Below are positions 52,790 through 59,934 of a DNA stretch of 64,000 nucleotides, piece by piece; the stretch's first letter is position 1; each line of letters starts with the position of its first letter. The notes beneath the pieces are model-generated. The model was not told the DNA's origin, made no database searches, and saw only the letters and a program-made list of their open reading frames with translations. Source of the stretch: Marisa cornuarietis (taxonomy: Eukaryota > Mollusca > Gastropoda > Architaenioglossa > Ampullariidae); assembly GCA_004794655.1 (NCBI GenBank), contig SMMW01000001.1:5267001-5331000 (forward strand), read 5' to 3'. The position numbers and the translations under genes are program-made.

Positions 52790-55545
52790 TGCACGCACGC
52801 ACGCACGCACGCACATACACACGATTCTAAAAAAACCAAAAGAAACATGGTATTAATTTATTTAAAATTATTTTAATTATTCATGAGTGGGTCCTTTATT
52901 CCTCTCGCCCTTGGATGTCAGACCCAGGCACAAAGCCTCGCCCGAGGTTGTCAGTTTGAACACTTTGCTATCGCAATCACTGGTCCTGCCCGAACCCCGC
53001 ATTCTTTTCGAAGCATAATTTTGATGTAATCACTAGTGAACGGTTATGAATTTATCTTTCTGTATATAGAATTCATAAGAAGAAAAACAAGCAAATAAAA
53101 AACTAGAACTCCGATCATCTGTATTTATACGCGAGTGTTTCAGCTATGACTGCACAGGGATAAGGGAATTTAAAAACCTGTTTCTTTACATACATATATA
53201 TATATATATATAATTATATCACTTCCCTTGCCTTGCTTGCCTTTCTATATATATATATATATCGCGTGTCCGGGTGCTGTAAAGGTAAAGCCACACGTTG
53301 ATGCAAGGTCATGAATGCCTGCAGTTGGGAAGTTCATCGCTATGGTTACCAATAAAATGCCCGCCATGCCGCAAGTTGTTATCTGTGGTTTTGTGGGCCG
53401 ACCACTTTCGCGACTCTTTCTCTCTCTCCGCCGAATGGCACCTGACTTTATAAATAGCGCTGACCATCGCAAACAGCCCAGGATAAATCAATTTATAGAT
53501 TTTCCCGTAAAACGTGATCCACCACTGCCATCTTGGGGCGTACTGTTCGACAGATATCAGCGGTTCGAATCCACTGCACGTCTCTCTCTCTCTCTCACAG
53601 TTCGCACAACACCTGACTAGAGAGCGGCACCCCTGACGTTTGCACACCTGTCTATAGAGTCCTAACCGTGACATTCCCCTCTAAAGAACTCAAGCCAACA
53701 TAAGATACAACTTGTGAAAGCGTTCAGATTCCATAATCACAATGATGACGATAACGTGCGAGCAGTTATACCTATCAACATATACAGCGCGAGTGCATTA
53801 CACCCACAGTGAGTGCTCATTGCACACATACTGAGTTAATATTACACATATAGAGAATGTTCATCCATCACACGATGTACGAGGCCGGACGACTACATCA
53901 GGTGTTGAAGATGAGACAGTTTACAGGCAGCCAGTGTTAAGACAACGAGTTTACAAACCTCAAACGCGGGCGAAAATCAGGTTCGGAAGAGGAAGCGTTT
54001 GCGTCTAATGGGCGGAAGCTTTCATCTAAAACATTTTGAAAAGACAAATGTACAATATATACATATATATGTACAATATATATTTTTCTTTTTACATAAG
54101 TGTTTGTTGTAGCTTAGTTTCGTCTCTTGAACGATGTTGTCGTAGGAACTGATCTGAAACTAATGATTGACACTGGCTGGCTCTGAGTTCCACTGTATTA
54201 GAACTCGTATGGCGATGCTATTCAAGTCTGTTAGATGCGACTGTATTTTTGTCTTTTTTCATTAACTGTCAACGTTACATATATAGATATATATATATAT
54301 ATCCATCTTGGCCAGCTTTGGTTCTTTGATTTTAAAACTGAGGAGGTGAGTGTCAGTGTGTTCATTCACCATGCTGGTCTATTTCAACATTTCAGATTAA
54401 TTTTCAAAATTTCAGATTAAATTAAAAAATTTCAGATTAAATTTAAAAATTTCAGATAAATTTTCAAAATTTCAAATTAAATTTCAAACGTTCAGATTTC
54501 AAAAATGCACCATGTCTCTAGTAGTATGAGGCCTCCTGTTTACAGGTCTTTCTGGGGAGTGCAGCGCCTTTTGTCAAATGTTGTACGAGTCTGTCAGAGT
54601 CGGCCAGACGGAAGCTGTATTCAAATTCATCAACTTAAAACTAATTTATGATGATACTGTGACAAATTGGGTGCATGGATAATCAATATTGGTGTAGCAA
54701 GATTGGTCAGAATTATCGGCCTGAGATCAAACAAGATGTAAATCATCATGTGGGCGATCAATGTTATTCTAAAATAGTTTGTGTTGCACGCTGTCAACGT
54801 TTACCGTCTGTAGGCGCCACCCGACCTGTGGTCAGTGGATGCTGAAGTGATAGAGCTCAGAATTATGGAGTTATTACCCATGTGTTATAATAATTTTAAC
54901 GGATAATAACCGACCCAAGAATAAAAGGGTTACGGTTTTCCCGGTTTGTATCGTGAACAATAGTTGGACCGAATACGATGAAGGGAGTATTGGATGTAAC
55001 CATGCAGGACACATCACACAAGTGACACAGCGCACAACTGACTCATGACAGTCCTCAAATGACACAAACTATGGCAACAAAAGACATTTTACTTACGTAA
55101 CAAAAACATTGGTATATAACATCCCTGTACTACTAGTGACAGATCACACTTTGACAGCCTTCGCCACTACGGCATCACCTGCAAAAGACACGACCTGAAG
55201 GAAGCGACTCACCTCGCACTCTCGCAGAGCCCATTCCCCGGACCCCACGGGGCTGGGGGTTCTCCGCCGCCGGTCGCAGTGGTCGTAGTAAACGTCGGAG
55301 TGGAGCAACCCCCTGCCGTACGCCGACCCTCCGCCTTGCCCGCTCGGGATCGACTCCTCCGCCCCGCCACAGCCTCGCACGTCGGGCCGCCCGCGGAGTT
55401 CGTAGTCGCCACCGCGGAAGGCGTCGTCAGTGGTCCCAAGCTGTTGTCGTTGTCGTTGCTGCTGTGGAGCTCCCTGCTTTCCTTTCTCGTCGTCACACTC
55501 GCCGTTCTGTTTCTGCGTTTTCCTTTTTAGCATGAGCGGCAGCAT
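26698..55545 (-). CDS. CH- and SAM-domain protein, complete 19-exon gene
   Basis: Nineteen minus-strand exons from an ATG at 55545 to a TGA at 26698 join with fully consistent phases into about 1207 residues. Residues 1-111 are Q- and G-rich and end RRRRTPSPVGSGEWALRECE. Residues 112-214 form a CH domain (FTTWVNDIRR, LAVADGTTIVNL, ALVNLDRCLAHLAAHGVDV, DLAQGDLKASLQLLGKLR), closest to the neuron-navigator type, so actin or microtubule linkage is likely. Residues 215 to about 980 are Pro/Ser-rich and disordered. Two helical segments follow (about 980-1005 and 1050-1090). A SAM domain closes the protein at about 1137-1195 (EIFLKKLGYERYVKNF, LPYMTEERLQCLGIP, GPRLRILQE). I know no named protein with this order. 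Navigators carry an AAA module at the C-terminus, not SAM. Two exon ends use weak donors (GTCGGT at exon 10, GTGCGC at exon 5), so small boundary errors are possible. Confidence 0.8.
27043..27100 (-). CDS. CH/SAM gene exon 18, start of SAM domain
   Basis: The 58-bp exon has acceptor CTTCACAG and donor GAG-GTAAGT, phase 2 in and 0 out. It encodes FFGQEPPLLEIFLKKLGYE, the first SAM helix. It joins the neighbouring exons in frame on both sides. Confidence 0.8.
27376..27636 (-). CDS. CH/SAM gene exon 17, second helical segment
   Basis: The 261-bp exon has acceptor GGCTGCAG and donor CA-GTAAGT, phase 2 at both ends. It encodes RFQRLESHVVTLARSIAHVS and LKRELRELKQ, heptad-like, followed by GWIPSLTNPKRINKLTQ, which runs directly into the SAM domain. 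Confidence 0.8.
27920..28259 (-). CDS. CH/SAM gene exon 16, first helical segment
   Basis: The 340-bp exon has acceptor GTCTCCAG and donor AA-GTACGT, phase 1 in and 2 out. It contains SLRGQLQKLESMYHDVLRKV, a likely coiled coil, then GRRWSIASSDTSSFKKGRH, a basophilic phosphosite-like motif (RRWS). Confidence 0.8.
28783..29497 (-). CDS. CH/SAM gene exon 15, largest exon
   Basis: The 715-bp exon has acceptor CAACCAG and donor G-GTGAGA, phase 0 in and 1 out. It is a long Ser/Pro/Gly-rich disordered region with a conserved-looking acidic stretch (NDAFVSDSGDEHMYGG, DDSIFDLHDQ) and many SP/TP sites. Confidence 0.8.
29833..30114 (-). CDS. CH/SAM gene exon 14
   Basis: The exon has 94 codons, acceptor TTTTATCTAG and donor AAG-GTGACA, phase 0 at both ends. 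It is Ser-rich with an acidic motif (ETDNDGSEDEVELKML). It opens TWKKDSSF, which echoes STWNKLFG in the previous exon. Confidence 0.75.
30766..30795. repeat. (CA)n microsatellite
   Basis: About 14 copies of ca. Confidence 0.9.
30847..31009 (-). CDS. CH/SAM gene exon 13
   Basis: The 163-bp exon has a strong acceptor (CTTCCCTGCGCAG) and donor ACG-GTAATA, phase 2 in and 0 out. It encodes DQKASDMRSTWNKLFGTQPE and then a charged stretch rich in Arg, Asp and Glu. Confidence 0.75.
31399..31583 (-). CDS. CH/SAM gene exon 12
   Basis: The 185-bp exon has acceptor CCGTGCAG and donor AG-GTGGGG, phase 0 in and 2 out. The product is basic and Pro-rich (PRQPAPQPPGQMAILNYLPE), possibly an SH3 ligand or microtubule-binding segment. 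Confidence 0.75.
31728..31815 (-). repeat. Dispersed 3'-end-type repeat (TAATAA / AGCGCC motif)
   Basis: The minus strand reads taataataatgatgatgaag, then gctcttggcgctttacataa. The plus strand at 43005-43083 has the related taataataataat, ttgtatagcgcttttt and aaagcgctttac. Such segments are common ends of dispersed invertebrate repeats. Confidence 0.5.
31863..31985 (-). CDS. CH/SAM gene exon 11, proline run
   Basis: The exon has 41 codons, acceptor TTGTTAG and donor GTG-GTGAGT, phase 0 at both ends. It encodes FYDGELLLPPPPPRSYGDG, a run that could bind SH3 or EVH1-type domains (inference), and ends PPDQGYV. Confidence 0.75.
32334..32444 (-). CDS. CH/SAM gene exon 10
   Basis: The exon has 37 codons, acceptor GGTGACAG, phase 0 at both ends. 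It encodes LPVESGIKSPASSLGVEERL and then RKLLLDSDRPAVPSAQQ, with a short helix. The donor CAG-GTCGGT is unusual (C at +3). The frame otherwise runs to a TGA at 32275, so an earlier-stopping isoform is possible. Confidence 0.6.
32549..32671 (-). CDS. CH/SAM gene exon 9
   Basis: The exon has 41 codons, acceptor GACGTCAG and donor TCG-GTGCAG, phase 0 at both ends. It encodes CSAVLMRTHTNVVSVRSPRG, then DLITYEQDVTGEL and a Pro/Ser run. The donor is only moderate. Confidence 0.65.
32840..32898 (-). CDS. CH/SAM gene exon 8
   Basis: The 59-bp exon is found by phase: it enters at 1 after GTACAG and leaves at 0 before GTAAGT. It encodes ITIVNGQHEKTLVVGDILR. It is the only reading I found that joins exon 7 to exon 9 without a stop. 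Confidence 0.6.
33287..33292. repeat. Target-site duplication, left copy
   Basis: GTTCAA, identical to 34165-34170, directly abuts the inverted end of the 872-bp element. Confidence 0.8.
33293..34164. mobile_element. 872-bp inverted-repeat element (MITE/foldback type) with target duplication
   Basis: The ends are inverted copies beginning tatggggcgccaaaagggg. They stay aligned without gaps for about 182 bp (33293-33474 against 33983-34164) with only scattered mismatches. The element is flanked by GTTCAA on both sides (33287-33292 and 34165-34170), a 6-bp target duplication. Each arm is built of short palindromes (tatagctata, cattgcaatg) separated by AT-rich links. The centre (about 33480-33980) is unique and has no open frame of note, so it is non-autonomous. 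It lies in the intron between exons 7 and 8 of the CH/SAM gene. Confidence 0.85.
34165..34170. repeat. Target-site duplication, right copy
   Basis: GTTCAA, identical to 33287-33292, on the other side of the element. Confidence 0.8.
34520..34710 (-). mobile_element. tRNA-derived SINE, second family, diverged copy
   Basis: It shares the body of the 45.95 kb element (plus strand: ccctctaaggagtc, ggtactcactcc, ctgggg-aaagtacgctgc) and a B-box trace (tttcgaacc). The tRNA head is mostly lost. Confidence 0.5.
35142..35248. repeat. (GGT)n and (GT)n compound microsatellite
   Basis: gtggtggtggtgg then gtgtgtgcgtgtg runs. Confidence 0.9.
36508..36605. repeat. Degenerate 34-bp tandem repeat
   Basis: taccca(c/t)tgggtaagctgtg-type units recur about three times with drift. 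Confidence 0.5.
38105..38189 (-). CDS. CH/SAM gene exon 7
   Basis: The 85-bp exon has a strong acceptor with a long T-rich tract and donor ACAG-GTAAAA, phase 0 in and 1 out. It encodes LNKDRNVYGHIHRQDERSLH and a few more residues. The frame stays open for a further 250 bp to a TGA at 37848. An isoform reading through would end there with a Pro-rich tail. Confidence 0.65.
38510..38541. repeat. (ATT)n microsatellite
   Basis: About 10 copies of att. Confidence 0.9.
38622..38749 (-). CDS. CH/SAM gene exon 6
   Basis: The 128-bp exon has acceptor CGCTGCAG and donor ACG-GTGAGC, phase 1 in and 0 out. It encodes a disordered segment (DTSLPVQSRNVTALEASRVV and on) with several Met and Pro residues. 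Confidence 0.7.
39055..39235 (-). CDS. CH/SAM gene exon 5
   Basis: The 181-bp exon has acceptor GTGTCACCAG, phase 0 in and 1 out. The donor AGAG-GTGCGC is weak. An alternative, CCG-GTACAT, lies ten bases earlier but would force a different acceptor on exon 6. The product is Ser/Pro/basic and disordered. Confidence 0.65.
40110..40220. repeat. Degenerate 37-bp tandem repeat
   Basis: aacttcagt(c/t)ta...cagtg(c/t)ga recurs three to four times. Confidence 0.5.
40558..40622 (-). CDS. CH/SAM gene exon 4, end of CH domain
   Basis: The 65-bp exon has acceptor TTTTCAG and donor GAT-GTAAGT, phase 1 in and 0 out. It encodes DLAQGDLKASLQLLGKLRRQ, matching the last CH helix (navigator form: ei.nGnlKaiLgLf..L). 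Confidence 0.85.
41178..41306 (-). CDS. CH/SAM gene exon 3, middle of CH domain
   Basis: The 129-bp exon has acceptor TTTTCAG and donor G-GTACGT, phase 1 at both ends. It encodes ALVNLDRCLAHLAAHGVDV, the CH helix that in navigators reads as an N.dkCL.fL...GVnV pattern. Confidence 0.85.
42630..42720 (+). mobile_element. Possible tRNA-headed SINE
   Basis: ggtggctacagcagtggctg followed by cccggttcgatactc about 45 bases on resembles tRNA A- and B-boxes. The tail is not repeated elsewhere in the window. Confidence 0.35.
43003..43083 (+). repeat. Dispersed AGCGC hairpin repeat
   Basis: gtatagcgctttt and aaagcgctttac form inverted arms about 30 bases apart, preceded by a TAA triplet run. Related to 31728-31815. 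Confidence 0.5.
43110..43230 (-). mobile_element. tRNA-derived SINE fragment
   Basis: A minus-strand B-box (gggttcgaatctcg) is followed by ctctggcacatttactttctc, the same tail type as the SINE at 11.1 kb. The A-box region is degraded. Confidence 0.5.
43843..43920. repeat. (GT)n microsatellite, about 39 copies
   Basis: Pure gt run, among the longest in the window. Confidence 0.95.
44147..44178. repeat. (AGC)n microsatellite
   Basis: About 10 copies of agc. Confidence 0.9.
44426..44815 (+). other. Unexplained 129-codon open frame
   Basis: The frame opens with an ATG and contains a near-duplicate pair, PAIIDNLYR and PAIVDNLYKSED. Its C-terminal half is basic (IYIPPAVHKAWQRRIEK). No domain is recognised. 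It may be a degraded transposase or chance, and it lies in an intron of the CH/SAM gene on the opposite strand. Confidence 0.2.
45950..46228 (-). mobile_element. tRNA-derived SINE, second family
   Basis: The minus strand starts gggaaagcggatggccgag, with tggccgagtggttagagcgc as A-box and ggttcaattcctgat as B-box. A 200-bp body follows, with ccttagagggttggggaagg. The head resembles a Ser/Leu-type tRNA. Confidence 0.65.
47811..47925 (-). CDS. CH/SAM gene exon 2, start of CH domain
   Basis: The 115-bp exon has acceptor TTGCAG and donor A-GTAAGT, phase 0 in and 1 out. It encodes AFTTWVNDIRRHQGL and then DDIRLAVADGTTIVNLTEVV, the first two helices of a CH domain with the invariant tryptophan and the DG pair. 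Confidence 0.85.
47939..48015. repeat. (ATC)n(ACC)n microsatellite
   Basis: About 18 copies of atc followed by 6 of acc. It lies just upstream of exon 2 of the CH/SAM gene. Confidence 0.95.
48693..48743. repeat. (CA)n microsatellite
   Basis: About 25 copies of ca. Confidence 0.95.
49494..49543. repeat. (GT)n microsatellite
   Basis: About 25 copies of gt. Confidence 0.95.
49714..50133. repeat. 38-40 bp minisatellite, about 10 copies
   Basis: The unit is actgggggcgaacacgtcac then tggacacgtaacgtctat. It is rich in the E-box-like cacgtc/acgtaacgt. It lies in intron 1 of the CH/SAM gene. Confidence 0.85.
50358..50436. repeat. (GAT)n microsatellite
   Basis: About 26 copies of gat. The poly-Asp frame through it is not a gene. 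Confidence 0.95.
51050..51265 (+). repeat. Dispersed repeat A, copy 2
   Basis: The block order is the same as copy 1: ctgccgagaccaacg, cttgcgaagtc, gttagtctcggcgagc, taaaccggaagctttgt, gaaaaaaatcgtct and agttcattaatacaagt. The open frame covering it (50569-51171) is therefore not a gene. Confidence 0.75.
51360..51421. repeat. 41-bp tandem repeat, left of the LINE
   Basis: The unit contains ggtttctacatgtaagattc and cacgtgtgtatgtgagcatt. It resumes at 52237 beyond the LINE. Confidence 0.7.
51421..52236 (+). mobile_element. RTE-like LINE, 5'-truncated, frameshifted
   Basis: One frame (to about 51790) reads LEDLYFADDFARLSHRHQDM and then SAKKTKSMRVNA and FTYLGSKMS, the reverse transcriptase FADD box and downstream thumb. 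A second frame continues RLDVFQNRCLRRILNIFWPN, RRRWRWIGHVLRQ and RGRPKETWRRTVE to a TAA near 52206. The first frame breaks at 51788 and an in-frame TGA follows LLYGSES. The 3' end is GATTGATTGA, the short repeat typical of RTE-group elements. It is dead and lacks the endonuclease. Confidence 0.85.
52237..52350. repeat. 41-bp tandem repeat, right of the LINE
   Basis: Continues the ggtttctacatgtaagattc unit for about three copies, showing that the LINE inserted into the array. Confidence 0.7.
52357..52401. repeat. (CA)n microsatellite
   Basis: About 20 copies of ca, adjoining the 41-bp array. Confidence 0.9.
52737..52812. repeat. (CA)n and (CACG)n microsatellite
   Basis: ca run followed by cacgcacg. 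Confidence 0.9.
53536..53650 (+). mobile_element. Possible SINE B-box and tail
   Basis: cagcggttcgaatccactgc is a good B-box, followed by a CT run and a unique tail. A convincing A-box is not visible. Confidence 0.3.
54390..54500. repeat. 20-bp AT-rich tandem repeat
   Basis: atttcagattaaatttaaaa-type units, about five copies. Confidence 0.7.
55213..55545 (-). CDS. CH/SAM gene exon 1, start codon exon
   Basis: The exon has 111 codons and donor GAG-GTGAGT, phase 0. The ATG at 55545 sits in a near-perfect vertebrate-style Kozak context (GCCGCCACGATG). The region is GC-rich, as expected at a promoter. The product is polar and Q-rich (QQQRQRQQ), then G-rich, ending in a basic RRRRTPSP motif. Reading upstream in frame gives a basic repetitive stretch that I take as 5' UTR. 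Confidence 0.75.
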
Positions 55546-55720
55546 CGTGGCGGCTGTACCCAGCAGTGAACCAACGACTACACACTGTCTCTAGGAAATC
55601 TTTACCATCGTCTTGCTTTTCGAGTTGTTTTTCTCTCTCTCTCTCTCTCCTCGCGCAGAGCTGGCTTGCCTCCTCGGTCAAGAATGGTAATTTTATAGGT
55701 TATTTTGTGTTGCAGGTGAG
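55546..55720 (-). promoter_or_regulatory. Likely 5' UTR and promoter-proximal region of the CH/SAM gene
   Basis: This purine-rich stretch contains a GA microsatellite (cttttctctctctctctc on the plus strand) just upstream of the ATG. GC-rich sequence continues to about 56.3 kb. No TATA box is evident, which suggests a CpG-type promoter (inference). Confidence 0.35.
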
Positions 55721-56622
55721 ACAGCAACCGCGCAGGCTCAGCACGCGAGCTTTTTTTGCTGGAGGCACACAGTCGTCCCGCACCGGATGCCCCGGAAGTA
55801 GTAGGCGTTGCTCCCTGCTGCCTTCTCATTGCGCATGTCTGCGCCGCGGATGGAGATAGAAAATACGAGCTCGGTATGTTCATCAAACCGAGTGCCCGCT
55901 CGGACTTCCAAGACAAGCACGACTGCAAGGAATACGACAGTTGTGTGCCGGAACAGCAGAGATGCAACAAGCTGCGACAGGGGGGGGGAGGGGGAGTGTG
56001 CAGCAAGGGGCGAGAAGCAGCCCGCAAGATGTGTCGCCTGACTGACTACTCCCCTGTCTACCCACACACAGCGGCTCTTTTGTAACAACCACCTTCCACG
56101 CCATTTGCCAGGCGTGAAGCTCGCACGCCCCCACTTCACCCCCCGCGTTGCTAGGCTGCCCGCGGCGCCAGTTTCTGGAGCAGTCACCGGGCAGGGGCGG
56201 CGGCACGCTGCATGCACTTCGCCATTCTCTCCCCACAACACAGCCTGGCGCAGTCCTGGGTATCCCACACTCTACATTCTTACAGGAGCCGTCACGACTG
56301 TCACGATGTTAATAATAGCACTGCGGCAGTTAAGCCGATCTTGCAAAACGTCGATAGTTCTCATCGCTGGCCATCGTCCACGGACATCTTACGGCAGTTG
56401 TTGTGGTGGGACTGCCGTGACCTTCAGGCGAAGTAAAGTTAAAAAAAAAAAAAAACAGAAAGAGAGAGTAAGAAAGAAAAAGAAAGAAATCAAGCTGGAA
56501 GACAAACTCTTCCCCTTTGTGGCAGCGACTGATGCTAAACGATTTATTGATCGCAGAAAACTTCTAATCTTCCTTTTTATTTCATTCCTTGATTTCTTTT
56601 CCTTTTTTTTGGGTGGGGGTCC

Positions 56623-56624
<2 letters not shown>

Positions 56625-56661
<37 letters not shown>
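56625..56661. repeat. (GT)n microsatellite
   Basis: About 18 copies of gt. Confidence 0.9.
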
Positions 56662-56663
<2 letters not shown>

Positions 56664-57269
56664 GTTTTGTTTTGTTTTTTTCGCATTAGACGATACTGAA
56701 ACATACAATTTAAACAAGAAGGAACACTTGCATGTTGCACAAACGTGGTCTGAAGTCCTAATGTTTAGGTCCACTGGCCCATTGCTAGAGTTTGATCTGA
56801 GGTTCCCTGACGTTTAGCTCTGTGATCGCCCGCTGTGGTGGTCACTGGGGTTTATTTTACAGGACATGGAAAACGCGCTTAGCATTGTGCTAGAAAACTG
56901 CCCATCCAGCTATTTCCGATACTTAACCTAAATTTTAAGACTGTGAAATTAGGGGGTAAGGCTTTGCAATTCTTGCTGGCTGTGCCCTAGACTTAAGTTC
57001 AATATCATTACAGCCACAGACGATGCAAACTTTTAACTTTAAAAAAAAAGTTATAACGTGGGAAAACGTTAGGTTGATTACTATAACGAGTGGTCACTGG
57101 CTACTACGGTCAAGCTACAGGCCCTGTCTGCCTCGTTAATTGAACATCGCAACACACGTAGTCCACTCATGTCTGACAGTCCAATCGGCTCACCATCCTC
57201 TTCGGCCACTCACCTGAAGTGTCTGATTCTGAGAGCGCCACAACGAACATTGACTAGGATAAGGCATTA

Positions 57270-57880
57270 ATCGTGTATCTAACTTGAGACTACAATGTGT
57301 GCTGACTGTTGTGTGTCTTTAACTTGAGACTACAATGTGTGCTGACTGTTGTGTGCATTTAACTTGAGACTACACTGTGAGGTGACTGTTGTGTATCTTT
57401 AACTTGAGACTATAATGTGGGCTGACTGTTGTGTGCCTTTAACTTGAGACTACAATGTGGGCTGACTGTTCTGTATCTTTAACTTGAGACTACAGTCTGT
57501 GCTGACTGTTGTGTATCTTTAACTTGAGACTACAATGTGGGCTGACTTGTGTGCCTTTAACTTGAGACTACAATATGGGCTGACTGTTGTGTGCCTTTAA
57601 CCTGAGACTAAACTGTGAGCTGACTGTTGTGTGCCTTTAACTTGAGACTACAATGTACGCTGACTGTTGTGTGCCTTTAACCTGAGACTACAATGTGGGC
57701 TGACTGTTGTGTATTTTTAACTTGAGAATACAATGTGGCTGACTGTTGTGTGCCTTTAACCTGAGACTACACTGTGAGCTGACTGTTGTGTGCCTTTAAC
57801 CTGAGACTACAATGTGGGCTGACTGTTGTGTGCCTTTAACTTGAGACTACAATGTGGGCTGACTGTTGTGTGCCAACGTT
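57270..57880. repeat. 40-bp minisatellite, about 15 copies
   Basis: The unit is tttaacttgagactacaatg then tgggctgactgttgtgtgcc. It lies between the two genes. The copies differ at single sites, and the last one runs into a cactg/tgactgc-rich region at 57.88-58.0 kb. Confidence 0.9.
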
Positions 57881-58640
57881 TGACTGCAGTTTCATTGATT
57901 GCTCCCCACCATTTGACTGCAATCTCACTGACTTCGTACCAATATTTCACTGCAGTAACCAGCGTGTGACTGTTGTCGCGCTGACTGCTCACCACTGCAC
58001 CTCGCGTACTGGCGGTTGCAGCAGCAGCAGGGCGGCACTTGACGTCATCCGTCAACGCAGGCAGCACTACAGCCGAAACTTCTTCTCGACTGTTTACACG
58101 CTAACCTCCCTAACCTCCCTTCATCTTGCACCAACTTCGGCGCGTCACAGGTTGGTGAGGTTACAGGGCTATCGGGGGCACGGGAAAGCTAATAAACACA
58201 GGGAAGGTGTGATCATCCTAGCACTCTAATCACTAGTCACACTAAAGAGCCGCTCTAACCAGATGATACGTGGACTGCTGCTAGCACAAAGAAGAACCTC
58301 ACAGTTTTCATCTTTTGTTTTCATAAAATCCTCAGTGAAGACGCGACCACTCAAATCTGAAATGGCGCGGGGGACTCCGCCGCCTTGTGTGCATCGATCT
58401 GTATATAGCTGTGTATAGCAGGGTATAGCAGGTATAGCAGTGCTGACTAGTGACCATACAGATACAGAGCTAGTTTCTGATGTTCTCACATTCTCAGCTC
58501 CCCAGACAAGTGCGCGATCCACACTTCTGCTGGCCTGCCAAACATCCTTTCCGTGAAACCACTGCAGTCAGGAGACCGGGTGTCGCGCCTTGTCTTCCGC
58601 ACAAAACACCTGATGAAAATCCTCTTCAAACCAACTGGGG

Positions 58641-59240
58641 TAGGGGTGGGCAAACTTTCTTGTTGCGAGGGCCGTATTGCTGGGTCATGACTAGTCCGAG
58701 GGCCGCCCCTTCAAATTGAATACACAAACTATGTATAATCACCAAATTGTAAACAAACGCATTTATTGAATAATGAGAGCATGAAATATGTAGCAGTGTA
58801 AGAAAAAATATAAAACAAGAATGAACAAGGAAGCACACACAATTTAATGAGAAAAATGTTTTTGACTACAACTCTGCTGAACAATTCTTTTAAAATTTGG
58901 CTCAAAATTACTCTCATAACTGACTGCAAGTTTGCATCTGACAGCAAGGACCTGTTATTTGACTTGTCTATATTCATGCAGAAAAAACTTTGCTTAGAGA
59001 TGTAACTTGAATAAAATATTGAAAATAACCGGGCAGCAAATACTCTTAAACAAAGAAATGATTTGTTTGAGAGGCACTTATAAAACTCAACCAGTGACAG
59101 GGAATAAAACTTTTCCTTCAATGCATGATCTGATTAAAGGTGTATCAGTTCAAGTTGTAATTCATCAGGTGCATCATCAACGTGAACAGAAAAAGGACAT
59201 GATAATATGTTGAATTTTGATTCCATCTCATGCTCAGCCT
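58641..59240 (-). pseudogene. hAT transposase remnant, C-terminal dimerisation domain
   Basis: The minus strand reads FSVHVDDAPDELQLELIHL, one TAA stop at about 59150, then ALKEKFYSLSLVEFYKCL, FAARLFSIFYSSYISKQSFF and MNIDKSNNRSLLSD. This is the C-terminal dimerisation block of hAT transposases of the ZBED5/GTF2IRD2 type. The plus strand at 58641 starts taggggtgggcaaacttt and carries cgagggccg twice, matching the usual hAT end. The zinc finger and catalytic part upstream are missing. It lies between the kinase and CH/SAM genes. Confidence 0.8.
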
Positions 59241-59329
59241 CTATCCTCCAGTAAAGCCACCTGGTAGCTCTCCTTCCAGTCACCTTAGCCGGCAGTTCTC
59301 TGCAGACACCATATGTCGTGCAGCACATG

Positions 59330-59545
59330 CTCCCACTTTTGTTACGATTAGATCACGGACTTGTATTACTGGACTGCTTGCTGACGATTTTTTTCAGTTC
59401 AGTTATAGAACGAGGCTTTGGATGACAAAGATTCCGGTTTATTCACATTCATTGTTGAAGCTCGCCGAGACTAACAGCGGAGGACTTCGCAAGAGGCTTA
59501 GCGTTGGTCTCGGCAAACAGACAGCATTCCACATATACACGTCTG
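59330..59545 (-). repeat. Dispersed repeat A, copy 3
   Basis: Read on the minus strand it has gccgagaccaacgc, cttgcgaagtc, gttagtctcggcgagc, ataaaccggaatctttgt and gaaaaaaatcgtc in the same order as the other copies. It adjoins a 38-bp tandem array. Confidence 0.75.
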
Positions 59546-59589
59546 TGATTAGATAATAATAATAAACATCAGCCATTGTAAGACTATGT

Positions 59590-59765
59590 AGACTAACTGT
59601 ATGTATACATCTTTAATGTTAATCACTGGGTCGGAATACAAAAGGTTATCTCTGTTGTAATCACTGGCTCAGAATACAAAAGGTCATCTTTAATGTTAGT
59701 CACTGACTCGGAATACAAAAGGTCGTCTATTGTTAGTCACTGGCTCGGAATACGAAAGGTCGACG
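59590..59765. repeat. 38-bp minisatellite, about 4 copies
   Basis: The unit is agtcactggctcggaataca then aaaggtcatctttaatgt. It begins about 170 bp past the kinase stop, in its likely 3' UTR or flank. Confidence 0.8.
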
Positions 59766-59934
59766 GGGCGAAAGGACTTATTTTGCTTGGCGTGTTTGTG
59801 ACCTCACGGCAGGTAGAGCAGGGTTCGTGCACAGAACTGTCGTCTCCGATACCAGCTCTTCCCCGCCTACCACTGCTGACGTCACGGGAGGCAGCTGCTG
59901 ACTCTGTGAAACTGTTGTTATCACCGCCAGGTGT

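Larger units (their letters stand above)
47930..55205. other. Intron 1 of the CH/SAM gene
   Basis: A 7.3-kb intron with an ATC array, several CA/GT arrays, the 38-bp minisatellite, repeat A copy 2 and the RTE-like LINE. Confidence 0.6.

Noticed and set aside
55738..56268. 176-codon minus-strand frame with a hydrophobic stretch
   Set aside because: It lies in GC-rich promoter-like sequence, overlaps other long frames on both strands and has no domain or splice context.
57270..57880. Regular 40-bp array as a CRISPR candidate
   Set aside because: The repeats are head to tail with no unique spacers, and the DNA is animal.
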